NCBI GenBank assembly: GCA_040371205.1
Contig: AP031382.1
Location: forward strand, 3,159,562-3,223,561
Origin: Rhodanobacter sp.
GTDB lineage: Bacteria; Pseudomonadota; Gammaproteobacteria; Xanthomonadales; Rhodanobacteraceae
Length of the DNA: 64,000 nt
Reading direction: 5' to 3'
The notes under the pieces were generated by a model. It saw nothing but the letters and a program-made list of their open reading frames with translations, was not told the origin of the DNA and ran no database searches. A program made the translations under genes and the position numbers. This document shows, in pieces, positions 17,646 to 26,055 of the stretch. The number at the start of each line of letters is the position of its first letter. Position 1 is the stretch's first letter.

Positions 17646-18944
17646 CTACGGCTTGCATCCAAACCACGACAACGGCACCGCCTCACTCATCGCGGCATAG
17701 CCCTTGTCGTTCGGATGGATGTGGTCGCCGCTGTCGAAATCTGCGCGTATGCGTCCCGGATGCGCGGGATCGCGCATCACCGCATCGAAATCGACCACGC
17801 CGTCGAAACCCGCTCGATGACGGATCCAGTCGTTCACCTGCTGCCGTGCGCGCTCGCCTGCTTCGGAGTACGCGCCCTGGGTGCCCTCGAAGGGCAGGAT
17901 CGTGGCGCCGAAGATGCGCAGCTTGGCTGCATGCGCCTTGGCGATGACCTCCTGCTGCGCGGCGATCACGTTCGCCGCTACCGTGCGGCCATCCAGCGTC
18001 TTGTCCTGTTGGCGCAGCGCCATGGTGGTCTCGCCGATATCGTTGATGCCGCCCAGCAGCAGCACAAAGCGCGCACCGGATTGCCCCAGCACGTCACGGC
18101 TGAAACGCGTCGCCATGTCTTCGCCAGGGCCATAGCCGCCATCACGCCCGGACATCTCATTGCCGTCGATGCCGGCGTTCAGCACGGCGACGCGGCAAGC
18201 CGGGCGCTGCATGCGCAGGCGACGCGCCAGTTGCTCCGGGTAGCTGTTTGCTGCACCCGGAGTGGAGTGGTAGCCGTTCGTGATGGAGTCGCCCAGCATC
18301 ACCAAGGCGGACAAAGGCTTGTCGGCCTGCACGTCCACGCCCGAAAGCCACAGCGTCGAACCTGTCTTTGCGGCCACCGGCATCGCGGCCTTCGCGGTGT
18401 AGTTGCCCGGCGTGGAAATCAGATTGTCGCGGACTGCGTCTTCATGCCATGTGCCAGGCGCCGCCGCACCAGCCACATACAGACTGACGCCAAGCGTGTC
18501 GCCCCCGCGAACTGCAAAATCGAGCGGATCGCTGTAGCGCACCGCACCGGGCGGTACCACCACGTCGGCGCGACCGTCAAAACGCAAGGCATGCAAGCTG
18601 GCGGCGTTCAACTGCCCATCCCCGCCGCCTGCGGCAACCTTTCCAACGCTTGCTGCGTCGATACGCAAGGGCTTCCGGCCGAAGGTGTTGGAAAGGCGTA
18701 TCCGGATGCGTGTACCGCCCGCGCTCAGCAGCACCATCTGCCGAAGCGTCTGCCCTTTCAGTGCCGGCGCCGTGAGTGTCATTGGACGCACCGCGCTGGA
18801 TGGCAGCGGCGACTGCACCATCGCGGTCGCCCATACCGTGGTCCATGGCTTGCTGTCATGCGTGCCTGCCATGCATGCCTGCAAAGCGGCACCCGCCACA
18901 AGAACCGTCATTGCCGCATATCGTTTGATCGAACCGGTGTCCAT
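17646..18944 (-). CDS. SGNH/GDSL-family esterase lipoprotein
   Basis: 432 residues. The N-terminus has a lipobox L21-Q22-A23-C24, so the mature protein is probably a membrane-anchored lipoprotein. Residues about 35-200 look like a beta-sandwich accessory domain and about 205-432 are the SGNH hydrolase. Block I has nucleophile Ser220 in VMLGDSITNGY, block III Asn in LLLGGINDIGE, and block V Asp407/His410 in SGDHIHPNDKGY. Family members are deacetylases or esterases, often acting on acylated plant sugars. The ATG at 18944 was chosen because the lipobox signal follows directly. A hairpin with U-run lies between it and the upstream GH43, so it may have its own promoter. A role in removing acetyl or feruloyl groups from arabinan side chains is inference. 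Confidence 0.87.
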   Translation of the reverse strand: MDTGSIKRYAAMTVLVAGAALQACMAGTHDSKPWTTVWATAMVQSPLPSSAVRPMTLTAPALKGQTLRQMVLLSAGGTRIRIRLSNTFGRKPLRIDAASVGKVAAGGGDGQLNAASLHALRFDGRADVVVPPGAVRYSDPLDFAVRGGDTLGVSLYVAGAAAPGTWHEDAVRDNLISTPGNYTAKAAMPVAAKTGSTLWLSGVDVQADKPLSALVMLGDSITNGYHSTPGAANSYPEQLARRLRMQRPACRVAVLNAGIDGNEMSGRDGGYGPGEDMATRFSRDVLGQSGARFVLLLGGINDIGETTMALRQQDKTLDGRTVAANVIAAQQEVIAKAHAAKLRIFGATILPFEGTQGAYSEAGERARQQVNDWIRHRAGFDGVVDFDAVMRDPAHPGRIRADFDSGDHIHPNDKGYAAMSEAVPLSWFGCKP

Positions 18945-18984
18945 CGTGCTGTCTTCGCCTCGCTGATATCCCCGTGGTCTGGGC

Positions 18985-19028
18985 AAAAAACGTGGCGGTG
19001 GCGTCGGGGAGGGGCGCCACCGCCACCG
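18985..19028 (-). terminator. Hairpin with U-run between GH43 and SGNH genes
   Basis: Twelve-base perfect stem GTGGCGGTGGCG (18992-19003) / CGCCACCGCCAC (19015-19026) with an 11-base loop. Six A's at 18985-18990 read as U6 on the minus strand. It fits a rho-independent terminator after the GH43 gene ending at 19138. In a polysaccharide operon it could also act as a partial terminator that lowers expression of the downstream genes. Confidence 0.75.
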
Positions 19029-19137
19029 CGCTTACGGAGTGAAGCGCGCATCCGGAGCCACACTGCGATCCCTGCGGCCGGCCACTGCCCATGCCGCCTC
19101 GAGGCCGGGCCCCATCGACCCGCCTATGCGCGACGCC

Positions 19138-20202
19138 TCAAGACTCATGCGCTGCCCCCCTGTCTCCCGTGGGCAACGGCAACGCCACTCCCGGCTCAAC
19201 CGGCACGCCGAGTACCGGCGCACCCCTGGCATCGAAATGCATGGGCTGCATGCGGATATCGCGGCAGGCGTAAGCCGGTTTGCAATCCAGCCGTTCGATG
19301 GCGTGATACACGTTCCACCATTGACGTCCATCCGGCGACGGCACGAACACCACCGAACCAGGTCCGTAAACGGTGCCGTGATGATCAAAGATGGGTCCGG
19401 ACTTGTGCCATCCCGCCGCGTCCAATGGCGATGAGCCCGAGGCAAGCGCAAGCAGGCCAACGGCGTAATCGTCCGGGATCCAGCTCGCGCTGCCCGAGTA
19501 GGTAATGTAGGTGCGCCCCGCGCGGGTATAACCGACGGGCCCTTCCTGGATCGGCTTGCCGCGCGTCTCCCACGGCTCGGCGGGCTTGGAGATCGCCACG
19601 GTGGGCGCCGCTACGTGCAATGGATCATGCATTCGCGCAAGGCATATGCGCTGCGGGAAACGGGAGTCGGGATAATCGGTGCACGACCAGGTCAAATAAA
19701 GCGCACCGTCGGAGGCTTTGAACACGTCCGGGTCGATCGCCCAGTGCCGGCTCGACTCGACCAGTTCTCCGTGCGGAAATCCGGTGTCCGCCTCCACGTA
19801 CGGACCCTCGGGGCGGTCCGCCTCGAGTACATAGAGCCGGTGATGATCGTTGTCCCCATCGTCGGCCGCGTAATAGATGTACCAATGGCCATCGATATGG
19901 TGCAATTCCGGCGCCCAGATATCGCGGGCATTCGGCGCCTTGTCGTCGCCGTGGTTCCACACCCCGATCCAGGGAGCGTGCGCGAGCCCGGAGAGGCTAT
20001 GCGAATGCTTGATGCATATGTCGGCCACGCCGCACCGCGAAGCGGAGTAGTAGTAGACCCCGTCGACACGCGTCACCCACGGATCGCCTCCCGCGAACAA
20101 TGGGTTGGTGAAACCCGTGGCGATGTGCGTCGCCGCAGCCAGCGGCATGGTTAGCGCCGATGCCACGAATGCCAGCATGGCACCTGGAAAGTGTCGCAGC
20201 AC
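19138..20202 (-). CDS. Secreted GH43-family glycosidase, second copy
   Basis: 354 residues from a GTG at 20202, chosen because AGGAGGA lies five bases before it and a signal peptide (FPGAMLAFVASALTMPLAAA) follows at once. GH43 carboxylates: base Asp40 in FAGGDPWVTR, Asp157 in WAIDPDVF, and acid Glu220 in IQEGPVGY; DIWAPELHHIDGHWYIYY is the family hallmark. It is recognisably related to the GH43 at 14067-15143 but clearly diverged. Four Cys residues (C57, C63 and a C-x5-C pair near the end) suggest disulphides, consistent with export. It lies 84 bases downstream of the TonB receptor and is probably co-transcribed with it. Probable alpha-L-arabinofuranosidase; exact linkage unknown. Confidence 0.88.
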   Translation of the reverse strand: MLRHFPGAMLAFVASALTMPLAAATHIATGFTNPLFAGGDPWVTRVDGVYYYSASRCGVADICIKHSHSLSGLAHAPWIGVWNHGDDKAPNARDIWAPELHHIDGHWYIYYAADDGDNDHHRLYVLEADRPEGPYVEADTGFPHGELVESSRHWAIDPDVFKASDGALYLTWSCTDYPDSRFPQRICLARMHDPLHVAAPTVAISKPAEPWETRGKPIQEGPVGYTRAGRTYITYSGSASWIPDDYAVGLLALASGSSPLDAAGWHKSGPIFDHHGTVYGPGSVVFVPSPDGRQWWNVYHAIERLDCKPAYACRDIRMQPMHFDARGAPVLGVPVEPGVALPLPTGDRGAAHES

Positions 20203-20286
20203 GATGTCCTCCTCGGCGTGCCTCGGGTTCGCCGCACCAGCCGCAGTCAGGCATGGGGGCGAACCGAGGAACCCGGACAATATCGT

Positions 20287-23160
20287 TCAGAGTTTCAGGC
20301 GCACGCCCAGACCCACCGCGCTGTCCTGATAGCGCAGATCATTCGGCATTGCCTCGCCCGGCCCGGCATACGAGTGGAACTTCGCGTGGGTGAGGTTGGT
20401 GGCATTCAGCACCACAGCCACGTTTTTGTTGATGTCGTAGCTGAGCGAAAGATCGAGCATATTCGCCGGCTTGTCGTACATCTGCGCGTTGTTGCCGATC
20501 AGACCGGAGGCCGCAAGGAAAAACTCCGGGAAGCGGCTGCGGTAGTTGTAGGCCAAACGTGCCGAGAATCCGTACTTTTCGTACATCAGAACGAGGTTGT
20601 AGTTGTTCTTCGACACGTTCTGGAACGACGTGGTGATGAACCCCGTGCCGTTAATCGCAGGAGTCTTCAGGCTGCTGCTGATACGCGTGTAGTTCGCCTG
20701 TACGCCCAGACCATCCAACGGGCCCGGCAAGAAGGTGAAGAACTGCTGGTAGGCCAGTTCGACGCCGTCCAGATGGCCCGCGCCCGAGCTTTGCGGACCG
20801 GAAATCAAATAGTTGATGCCGTTGATGTTCTGCTCGAAGCTGTAGTTCTCGATGTAGCCGGTTATATCGTGGTAGAAGACGCCGCCGGTCAGCGAACCCG
20901 CCTTGCTGAAATACCATTCCAGGGTCGCGTCGTAGCTGTTCGACTTGGTCGGCTTCAAATACGCGTTACCGCCGCCGCCGCTGGCAATGGTGTTCGAAGT
21001 GGGCGGGCTCAGCGTCAATGACGGGTTGAGCTGGTTAAAGTCCGGATACTGGATGGTCTTGCCGGCCGACAGGCGCATCTGCAGATCTTCCGTGAAATGC
21101 AGGTCGAAGGTGGCGTTGGGCAGCACATGGTTCTCGCTGGTGTTCAACGCGATCGGTGAGTAGACCGAGGTTGCACTATCGTAGGTATAGGCACCGAGGT
21201 TGCGTTCGACCTTTTCCAGCCGCACACCGAACACGCCATCGAACGGCAGCCCGAACAACTCGTTGCCGTAGTTCATCTGGGCATAGCCCGAATAAGTCTT
21301 CTCGCCGATATTGAAATACTGCCCCTGCTGCGCCGGGAGCTTGCCCGATGCCAGCCCGTAATAGGCGCGCAGGGCATTTTCGTTTTTCTTCAGGTAATCG
21401 TAGCAGCCGGTAATTGCGCCATCCGGCACCGCCGAGTCGGTGGGAATGTTGCAGAAATACGAGGCACCGAACAGATTGACCACGTTGTTGGCCGGGTTGG
21501 GCTGTCCGTCCGGCAGAAAGGCGCCTCCTGGAGGCGCCTTGTCGAATTGGGCGCCCGATGCGCCCACCTTGGTGTTGGCGTAGCGCAGGCCGAAATCAAG
21601 CGAGCTGAAGAAATTTCCGTTGATGTCGTAGTTGCCGTCGCCGCGCCAGGCGATCTGCGTAGCGCTGTTGTTATTCCATGCCTGGTACAGGCCGTTGAGG
21701 TAGTAGCGCGACGGATCCAGTTGGGGGTTGCCCGCAAAATTGAAGCTGTTCGGCGCGTTGTAATTGAAGGTCAAAGGATTGCTGTACGCGTCGAGGAACG
21801 TGTCGACAACGAAGTTGTCGTTCTCATAGCTCGAACCGTTGCGGCTCAGGTCGGTGGACAGGGTGAGTCGGTCGCCATGCCACTTAATCCCCAGGGCATT
21901 CTGATCGTTGTGTCCCCAGTCCTGGTGAGCCTGGGTACTGGTGAACCCGTAGAAATTGCCGGTAAATTGCGCGCTGCTCAGCGGACACACGGTCTGTCCA
22001 TAGTAGGGAGAGCCGGTCAGGCCGATCGGGAAGCAACCTCCATTCGTCGTGTATTGCGACAGCGTGGCCACGCCCACGGGAACCGTTCCGTAGAACGGCT
22101 GGTCGTATCTCTCGGAAATCCAGGTGTACAGGCCTTCCAGATAGACCTCGGTATTGTCGTTAGGCTTCCACTGCAGGGCATAGTTCGCTTCTGGACGCTT
22201 GCGCCAGCCGACGTTGTAATTGGCCCCATAGGAGTTGTTTCCCACCAGCAGGTCGCCGTTGCTGGTACGCACCGGATTGCCGCTGGAATCGGTGAGCACC
22301 CGGGTCAGGTTGTTGTCCACGAAGGCCACGTTGTAGTCGTAGTGCATCGTGGTGATGCCCGTATTCAGCAAGGCACCGAACTCGCCGGCATCGGTGTTCC
22401 AACGGTTGCTGATCAGGAAGCTCGCGGTGGGATCGGTATGGCCGCCATACTTCTGATGCGTGCCGGTGAGCGTCGCCGCAGCCTTGAAGCCATCGAAATC
22501 GAAGGGGCGGAACGTGCGCACATTGACCGTGCCGGCGATGCCGCCGGTGATCATGCTGGCCTCCGTGGTCTTGTAGACCTCAAGAGCGCTCACGGCTGTG
22601 GCAGGCAGATCCTGGAAGGAGAATTCGCGACCGCCCGCGTTGAAGATCTCGCGCCCGTTCAATGTGGTGACGACATTCGGCAGGCCGCGCACGACCACGC
22701 TCGAGGTCTCGCCGGTGAAGCCCTGCGCCACCTGCACGCCGGTCACGCGCTGCAACGCGTCAGCCACCGTGTTGTCGGGCAACTTGCCGATGTCTTCGGC
22801 AACCACCGAATCGACCACCATGCGGGAGTCGCGCTTGATCTCCTGAGCGCTCTCCAGACTGCTTTTCAGCGGCGACACATTCACCGTGGAAAGAGTGACC
22901 GCATTGGCCTGCTTGGCCTGGTCTTCCCTGCGCCTCCGGGCAGCCTGTGTCGTTGCATCCGAACCTTTCGCGGCAGGAGCGCCTGTCGCTTGAGGGGCAG
23001 CCTGTGCCGCGCTGCTCGAATCGCTCGAACCGGATGCGGCGGCATCCGCGATCTTGGTCGCCGGCACACTGGCATCACTTGCATGTGCAGGGAACAGACA
23101 GGCAGCGATAACACTGGCCAACAACGTCGTCGTGCAGGTAACCAGAATCGTGGGCTTCAT
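20287..23160 (-). CDS. TonB-dependent receptor of the sugar locus
   Basis: 957 residues. Signal sequence from MKPTILVTC to about residue 28 (ending FPAHASD), then a long Ala/Ser/Gln-rich linker, then a plug (about 90-220) with DIGKLPDNTVADALQRVTGV, VVVRGLPNVVTTLNGREIF and TGGIAGTVNVRT, the pattern of carbohydrate-class receptors. The barrel ends in GVGVRLKL. The ATG at 23160 has GGGGAGA six bases upstream, better than the GTG-type start 15 bases earlier. GH43 follows after 84 bases, while upstream a bidirectional terminator isolates it from the GH-A gene. The upstream region holds a FadR-like site. Likely the surface importer for arabinan or arabinogalactan oligosaccharides released by the neighbouring hydrolases; substrate assignment is by context. 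Confidence 0.94.
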   Translation of the reverse strand: MKPTILVTCTTTLLASVIAACLFPAHASDASVPATKIADAAASGSSDSSSAAQAAPQATGAPAAKGSDATTQAARRRREDQAKQANAVTLSTVNVSPLKSSLESAQEIKRDSRMVVDSVVAEDIGKLPDNTVADALQRVTGVQVAQGFTGETSSVVVRGLPNVVTTLNGREIFNAGGREFSFQDLPATAVSALEVYKTTEASMITGGIAGTVNVRTFRPFDFDGFKAAATLTGTHQKYGGHTDPTASFLISNRWNTDAGEFGALLNTGITTMHYDYNVAFVDNNLTRVLTDSSGNPVRTSNGDLLVGNNSYGANYNVGWRKRPEANYALQWKPNDNTEVYLEGLYTWISERYDQPFYGTVPVGVATLSQYTTNGGCFPIGLTGSPYYGQTVCPLSSAQFTGNFYGFTSTQAHQDWGHNDQNALGIKWHGDRLTLSTDLSRNGSSYENDNFVVDTFLDAYSNPLTFNYNAPNSFNFAGNPQLDPSRYYLNGLYQAWNNNSATQIAWRGDGNYDINGNFFSSLDFGLRYANTKVGASGAQFDKAPPGGAFLPDGQPNPANNVVNLFGASYFCNIPTDSAVPDGAITGCYDYLKKNENALRAYYGLASGKLPAQQGQYFNIGEKTYSGYAQMNYGNELFGLPFDGVFGVRLEKVERNLGAYTYDSATSVYSPIALNTSENHVLPNATFDLHFTEDLQMRLSAGKTIQYPDFNQLNPSLTLSPPTSNTIASGGGGNAYLKPTKSNSYDATLEWYFSKAGSLTGGVFYHDITGYIENYSFEQNINGINYLISGPQSSGAGHLDGVELAYQQFFTFLPGPLDGLGVQANYTRISSSLKTPAINGTGFITTSFQNVSKNNYNLVLMYEKYGFSARLAYNYRSRFPEFFLAASGLIGNNAQMYDKPANMLDLSLSYDINKNVAVVLNATNLTHAKFHSYAGPGEAMPNDLRYQDSAVGLGVRLKL
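21518..21540. repeat. Perfect 23-base palindrome inside a receptor gene
   Basis: AAGGCGCCTCC-T-GGAGGCGCCTT is an 11+1+11 perfect inverted repeat inside the coding sequence, where it encodes KAPPGGAF in a predicted extracellular loop. The reading frame continues through it. It could form a stable mRNA hairpin, but there is no U-run, so it is not a classical terminator. Confidence 0.8.
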
Positions 23161-23430
23161 AGAGATTCTCCCCAAGTTTTTGCCGTGCTTCGTGATGGTT
23201 GGAAAGGACGCGGCCTTCGCTTCATGGCATCGGGTGCATGCCCATGCAGCTTCCCTCTGGCTCGCCCTTCGAAAAGTCGCCAGTCGCCCGGATCAGGGAG
23301 AGGCTGGCCGTGTTCAATAGCCTGACGATTTCTATTTGTCATACTATATTACTAACGATGCAACACTTGCTCGAACTTGTCATGCTGCAGCGCACCGAAG
23401 CGGCTTGACGCTCATTTTCGACGCCTTCCC
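23161..23430. promoter_or_regulatory. Promoter/leader region of the TonB receptor
   Basis: About 270 gene-free bases between the receptor start and the terminator of the GH-A gene. The first 160 bases would be a long 5' leader. An AT-rich block around 23330-23360 is the likely promoter. Within it CTATTTGTCATACTATATTA (23332-23351) contains T-T-GT-CAT-AC-T-A, which exactly fits the TnGTnnnACnA pattern of FadR-subfamily operators. A clear -10/-35 pair with 17-base spacing was not found. Confidence 0.5.
23332..23351. promoter_or_regulatory. Candidate FadR-type operator upstream of the TonB receptor
   Basis: Core TTGTCATACTA matches TnGTnnnACnA. It shares TTTGT and the following T-A-C with the site at the dgo regulator, and TTGTC plus TATAT with the site upstream of the epimerase. 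It lies about 180 bases upstream of the start codon in the only AT-rich block of this spacer. Regulation by the dgoR product is proposed, not shown. Confidence 0.42.
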
Positions 23431-23466
23431 AAACGAAAACGCCCGGCAAGCCGGGCGTTTTCGTTT
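23431..23466. terminator. Strong bidirectional rho-independent terminator
   Basis: Sixteen-base perfect stem AAACGAAAACGCCCGG / CCGGGCGTTTTCGTTT with loop CAAG. Both strands end in a T-rich tract (GTTTTCGTTT). It lies 29 bases past the stop of the GH-A gene on the minus strand and separates that gene and galM from the receptor operon. Confidence 0.9.
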
Positions 23467-23494
23467 GGCCTGCAAGGCCGCTTTCGCGCTGACT

Positions 23495-24649
23495 TCAAAG
23501 ACCCTGCGCAACCGCCGGCACCACGCCCTTCGGCGAATGGCTCAACGCGCGGATGATCTGCGCCTCGCGTTCGCGATACGGCGTGCCATCTGCGTGCAGC
23601 AAGTCGTGGAACCAGATCGTGGGCGGCTGCAGCGTGTACGGCCGCTGCCAGGAATCCCAAGGCAGATTGGTCTGTGTCTTGCCGAGCACAAAGCCCCAGT
23701 TGACCATGCCGACGTCCAACCTCTTGCCCAGTGGCAGCACGCCATCGATGGTGGAGCCGGCGCCGCGCGCCATGTATTCGGTGCAGATCAGCGGCCGACC
23801 ATAGGGCTTGAGTTGGTCCACACGCTTGAGGAAATCCTCCGGCCAGCCGTAGTTGTGGAAACTGATGATGTCGGATTGCTCGACCTGCGTGCGCTCCACG
23901 GCGTTGAGGTGCGCCGACGGGCTCCAGTCATCGTCGTGCCACAGGCCACTGGTGAGCGGCTGCACCGGGTGCACGCTGCGCGCCCAGGCGAATACCTGCG
24001 GCAGCAGTTCGGCCACGCGCTGGAACTTGTCCTTCGGCTCGCGCGCATCGTAGTCGCCGCCGCCGGGATTGTCGGGCTCGTTCCATACGTCCCAGGCGAG
24101 GATGCGGTCGTCACTCGCGAAACTGCCCACGATGTCCTTCACGTACTGTTCGAAGCGCGGGTACTGGCTGCGGTCGTCCATAGCCACGCCCGGCGACTGC
24201 ACCCAGCCGGAGTTGTGTACGCCCGGAATCGGCGGGTGCTGCGGGCCGAGCTTCGGTTCCGGATCCCAGCATGAATCGAACAGCACGAAGATCGGCTTGA
24301 TGTGATGCTTCGCCGCTATGCCGAGGAAAGTGTTGATGCGCTGCTTGAAACCCGATGCATCCTGCTTCCACAGCAAGTCGTGGAGAAACACCCGCATGGT
24401 GGTCATGCCGAGCGACTGCGCCCAGCCCAGTTCCTGGTCGATCCGCTTCGGGTCGAACGTGGCCGCCTGCCACATCTCCAGTTGGTTGATGGCATCGGAC
24501 GGGATGTAGTTGCTGCCGACCGGCCAAGGCTGCTTCGCGTACCAGGCATTCGCCTGCGCCTTCGACCAGCGCGCCGGCGCGTCCGCATGCGCCGGCAGGG
24601 CAACGGCGAGGGACAAGGCCAGCAACACACCGCAGATTGCGTGCTTCAT
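23495..24649 (-). CDS. Secreted clan GH-A glycoside hydrolase (GH5/GH39-like)
   Basis: 384 residues with signal peptide cleaved after PAHA about residue 22. A TIM-barrel hydrolase of clan GH-A with two catalytic glutamates: acid/base Glu191 in LAWDVWNEPDNPG at the end of strand 4 and nucleophile Glu291 in PLICTEYMARGAGST at the end of strand 7. Proteins of this type are often labelled 1,4-beta-xylanase in databases without proof. The exact family (GH5 subfamily, GH39 or a newer one) cannot be decided here. The ATG at 24649 has CGGAGG four bases upstream; the longer open frame enters galM. It begins 49 bases after the galM stop, so the two form a small operon ended by the terminator at 23431-23466. 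Confidence 0.85.
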   Translation of the reverse strand: MKHAICGVLLALSLAVALPAHADAPARWSKAQANAWYAKQPWPVGSNYIPSDAINQLEMWQAATFDPKRIDQELGWAQSLGMTTMRVFLHDLLWKQDASGFKQRINTFLGIAAKHHIKPIFVLFDSCWDPEPKLGPQHPPIPGVHNSGWVQSPGVAMDDRSQYPRFEQYVKDIVGSFASDDRILAWDVWNEPDNPGGGDYDAREPKDKFQRVAELLPQVFAWARSVHPVQPLTSGLWHDDDWSPSAHLNAVERTQVEQSDIISFHNYGWPEDFLKRVDQLKPYGRPLICTEYMARGAGSTIDGVLPLGKRLDVGMVNWGFVLGKTQTNLPWDSWQRPYTLQPPTIWFHDLLHADGTPYREREAQIIRALSHSPKGVVPAVAQGL

Positions 24650-24698
24650 GGAACCTCCGTGACGGCTGAGCGGCGTGGCGCCGCCCAGAAGATGATGT

Positions 24699-25850
24699 TC
24701 AGCGGCCCGCGCCATGATCGACCGAGAAGCGGTAGACGATGTGGTTGCGGTAGGTCTGGCCCGGCACAAGCTCGCCCGTGCCGAAATCGGGATGATTGGG
24801 CGTGTCCGGGAACAGCTGCGGCTCCAGCACGAAGGCGTCGCCCTGCCGGTAGATACGGCCGGACTTGCCCACGCTGGTGCCGTCGAGGAAATTTCCCGAA
24901 TAGAACTGCAAGCCCGGCTGTGCGGAATAAAGGCTGAGCACCAGGCCGCTGCACGGGTCCTCCACCTTGGCCACCAGGCGCGGCGCAGATGCCGGTGTGC
25001 GGCTGATCACCCAGTTCATGTCGTAGCCGCGGCCTCGCAGCAGCTGCTGCTCCTTGCCATCGCGGATGTCGCGACCAATCGGCTTGCCTCTGCGGAAATC
25101 GTAGTCGGTGCCTGCCACGGCACGAAACGCTCCGGTGGGAATCAAGGTGTCGTCCACCGGCGTGATGCTGTCTGCCGGAATGGTGAGTATGTCGTGGTAG
25201 ATCGTGCCCGAGCCCTCGCCGCCGAGGTTCCAATAGGTGTGGTTGCTGATGTTGACGATGGTGGGCTTGTCGGTGGTCGCGGTGTAGTCGATGTCCAGCT
25301 CGTGCCCGCTTCTGAGCGTGTAGGTGGCGGTGGCCGTGAGCGTGCCCGGATAGCCCTGGTCGCCATCGGGACTGACGTATTGCAATGTCACGCTGGGCTC
25401 GGGCGACTTCACCACCTTCACCACCTGCCACAGCACCTTGTCGAAGCCCTTGGTGCCGCCATGCAGCGAATTCGGACCGTCATTGAGGGTGAGTTGATAT
25501 GTCTTGCCATCCAGGACGAAACGGCCCTTCGCGATACGGTTGGCGAAGCGCCCCACCGTAGCGCCGAAGTACTGCGGCTTGGCGAGGTAATCGTGCAGAT
25601 CCGGGTAAGCCAGCACCACGTCAACGGGTTTGCCATTGCGACCCGGCACGGCAAGCGATTGCAGGCTCGCTCCGAGGGCAATCACACGCGCAGTGAACCC
25701 ATGGCCGTCGTCCAGCGTCACTGCTTCCACCTTGTGGCCGTCGGGCATCGTGCCAAAAGTGGCGCGACTGGCATCGCTTGCCGCAACGGGGGCCGCGACG
25801 GCCAACAGTGGCACCAGGCACGCGCCGGCAATCAAACGCTTGTTCATCAT
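24699..25850 (-). CDS. galM: Secreted aldose 1-epimerase (mutarotase)
   Basis: 383 residues. Interconverts alpha and beta anomers of galactose and related aldoses. Catalytic residues are visible: His in NSLHGGTKGFDK, His in NISNHTYWNLGGEG, and Glu in VLEPQLFPDTPNHPDF. The first strand-turn GFTARVIALGASLQSL is also typical. A signal peptide (KRLIAGACLVPLLAVAAPVAA) places it in the periplasm, unlike cytoplasmic E. coli GalM. Two tandem ATGs at 25850 and 25847 both follow GGGAGG. It is first in a two-gene operon with the GH-A hydrolase. Mutarotation would prepare released sugar for the transporter or for the anomer-specific dehydrogenase. Confidence 0.94.
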   Translation of the reverse strand: MMNKRLIAGACLVPLLAVAAPVAASDASRATFGTMPDGHKVEAVTLDDGHGFTARVIALGASLQSLAVPGRNGKPVDVVLAYPDLHDYLAKPQYFGATVGRFANRIAKGRFVLDGKTYQLTLNDGPNSLHGGTKGFDKVLWQVVKVVKSPEPSVTLQYVSPDGDQGYPGTLTATATYTLRSGHELDIDYTATTDKPTIVNISNHTYWNLGGEGSGTIYHDILTIPADSITPVDDTLIPTGAFRAVAGTDYDFRRGKPIGRDIRDGKEQQLLRGRGYDMNWVISRTPASAPRLVAKVEDPCSGLVLSLYSAQPGLQFYSGNFLDGTSVGKSGRIYRQGDAFVLEPQLFPDTPNHPDFGTGELVPGQTYRNHIVYRFSVDHGAGR

Positions 25851-25894
25851 GCTGCCTCCCATCACGCAATGACATCAGAAAGTGGTTAACGTGA

Positions 25895-25914
25895 ACATAT
25901 AATAAGACAATTAT
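25895..25914. promoter_or_regulatory. Candidate operator upstream of galM
   Basis: ATAATAAGACAATTAT (25899-25914) is an AT-rich imperfect inverted repeat (ATAAT...ATTAT) about 50 bases upstream of the galM start. On the minus strand it reads ATTGTCTTATTATAT, which resembles the receptor site TTTGTCATACTATAT at 11 of 15 positions. One base of the second half-site (AC) is changed to AT, so it is the weakest of the three. Confidence 0.4.
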
Positions 25915-26055
25915 CAAGCGTGGCGGATGGCATTGGCGAACCGGCGCCTCCCATAGCGTCGAATTGGATGCGCGCCCTCATCCAGCCTCATGCCCAGGGC
26001 GCGCTCCGGCACGGCGGTATCATCAGCCTGCTCTCCCACCGGAAGACCGCCACGC

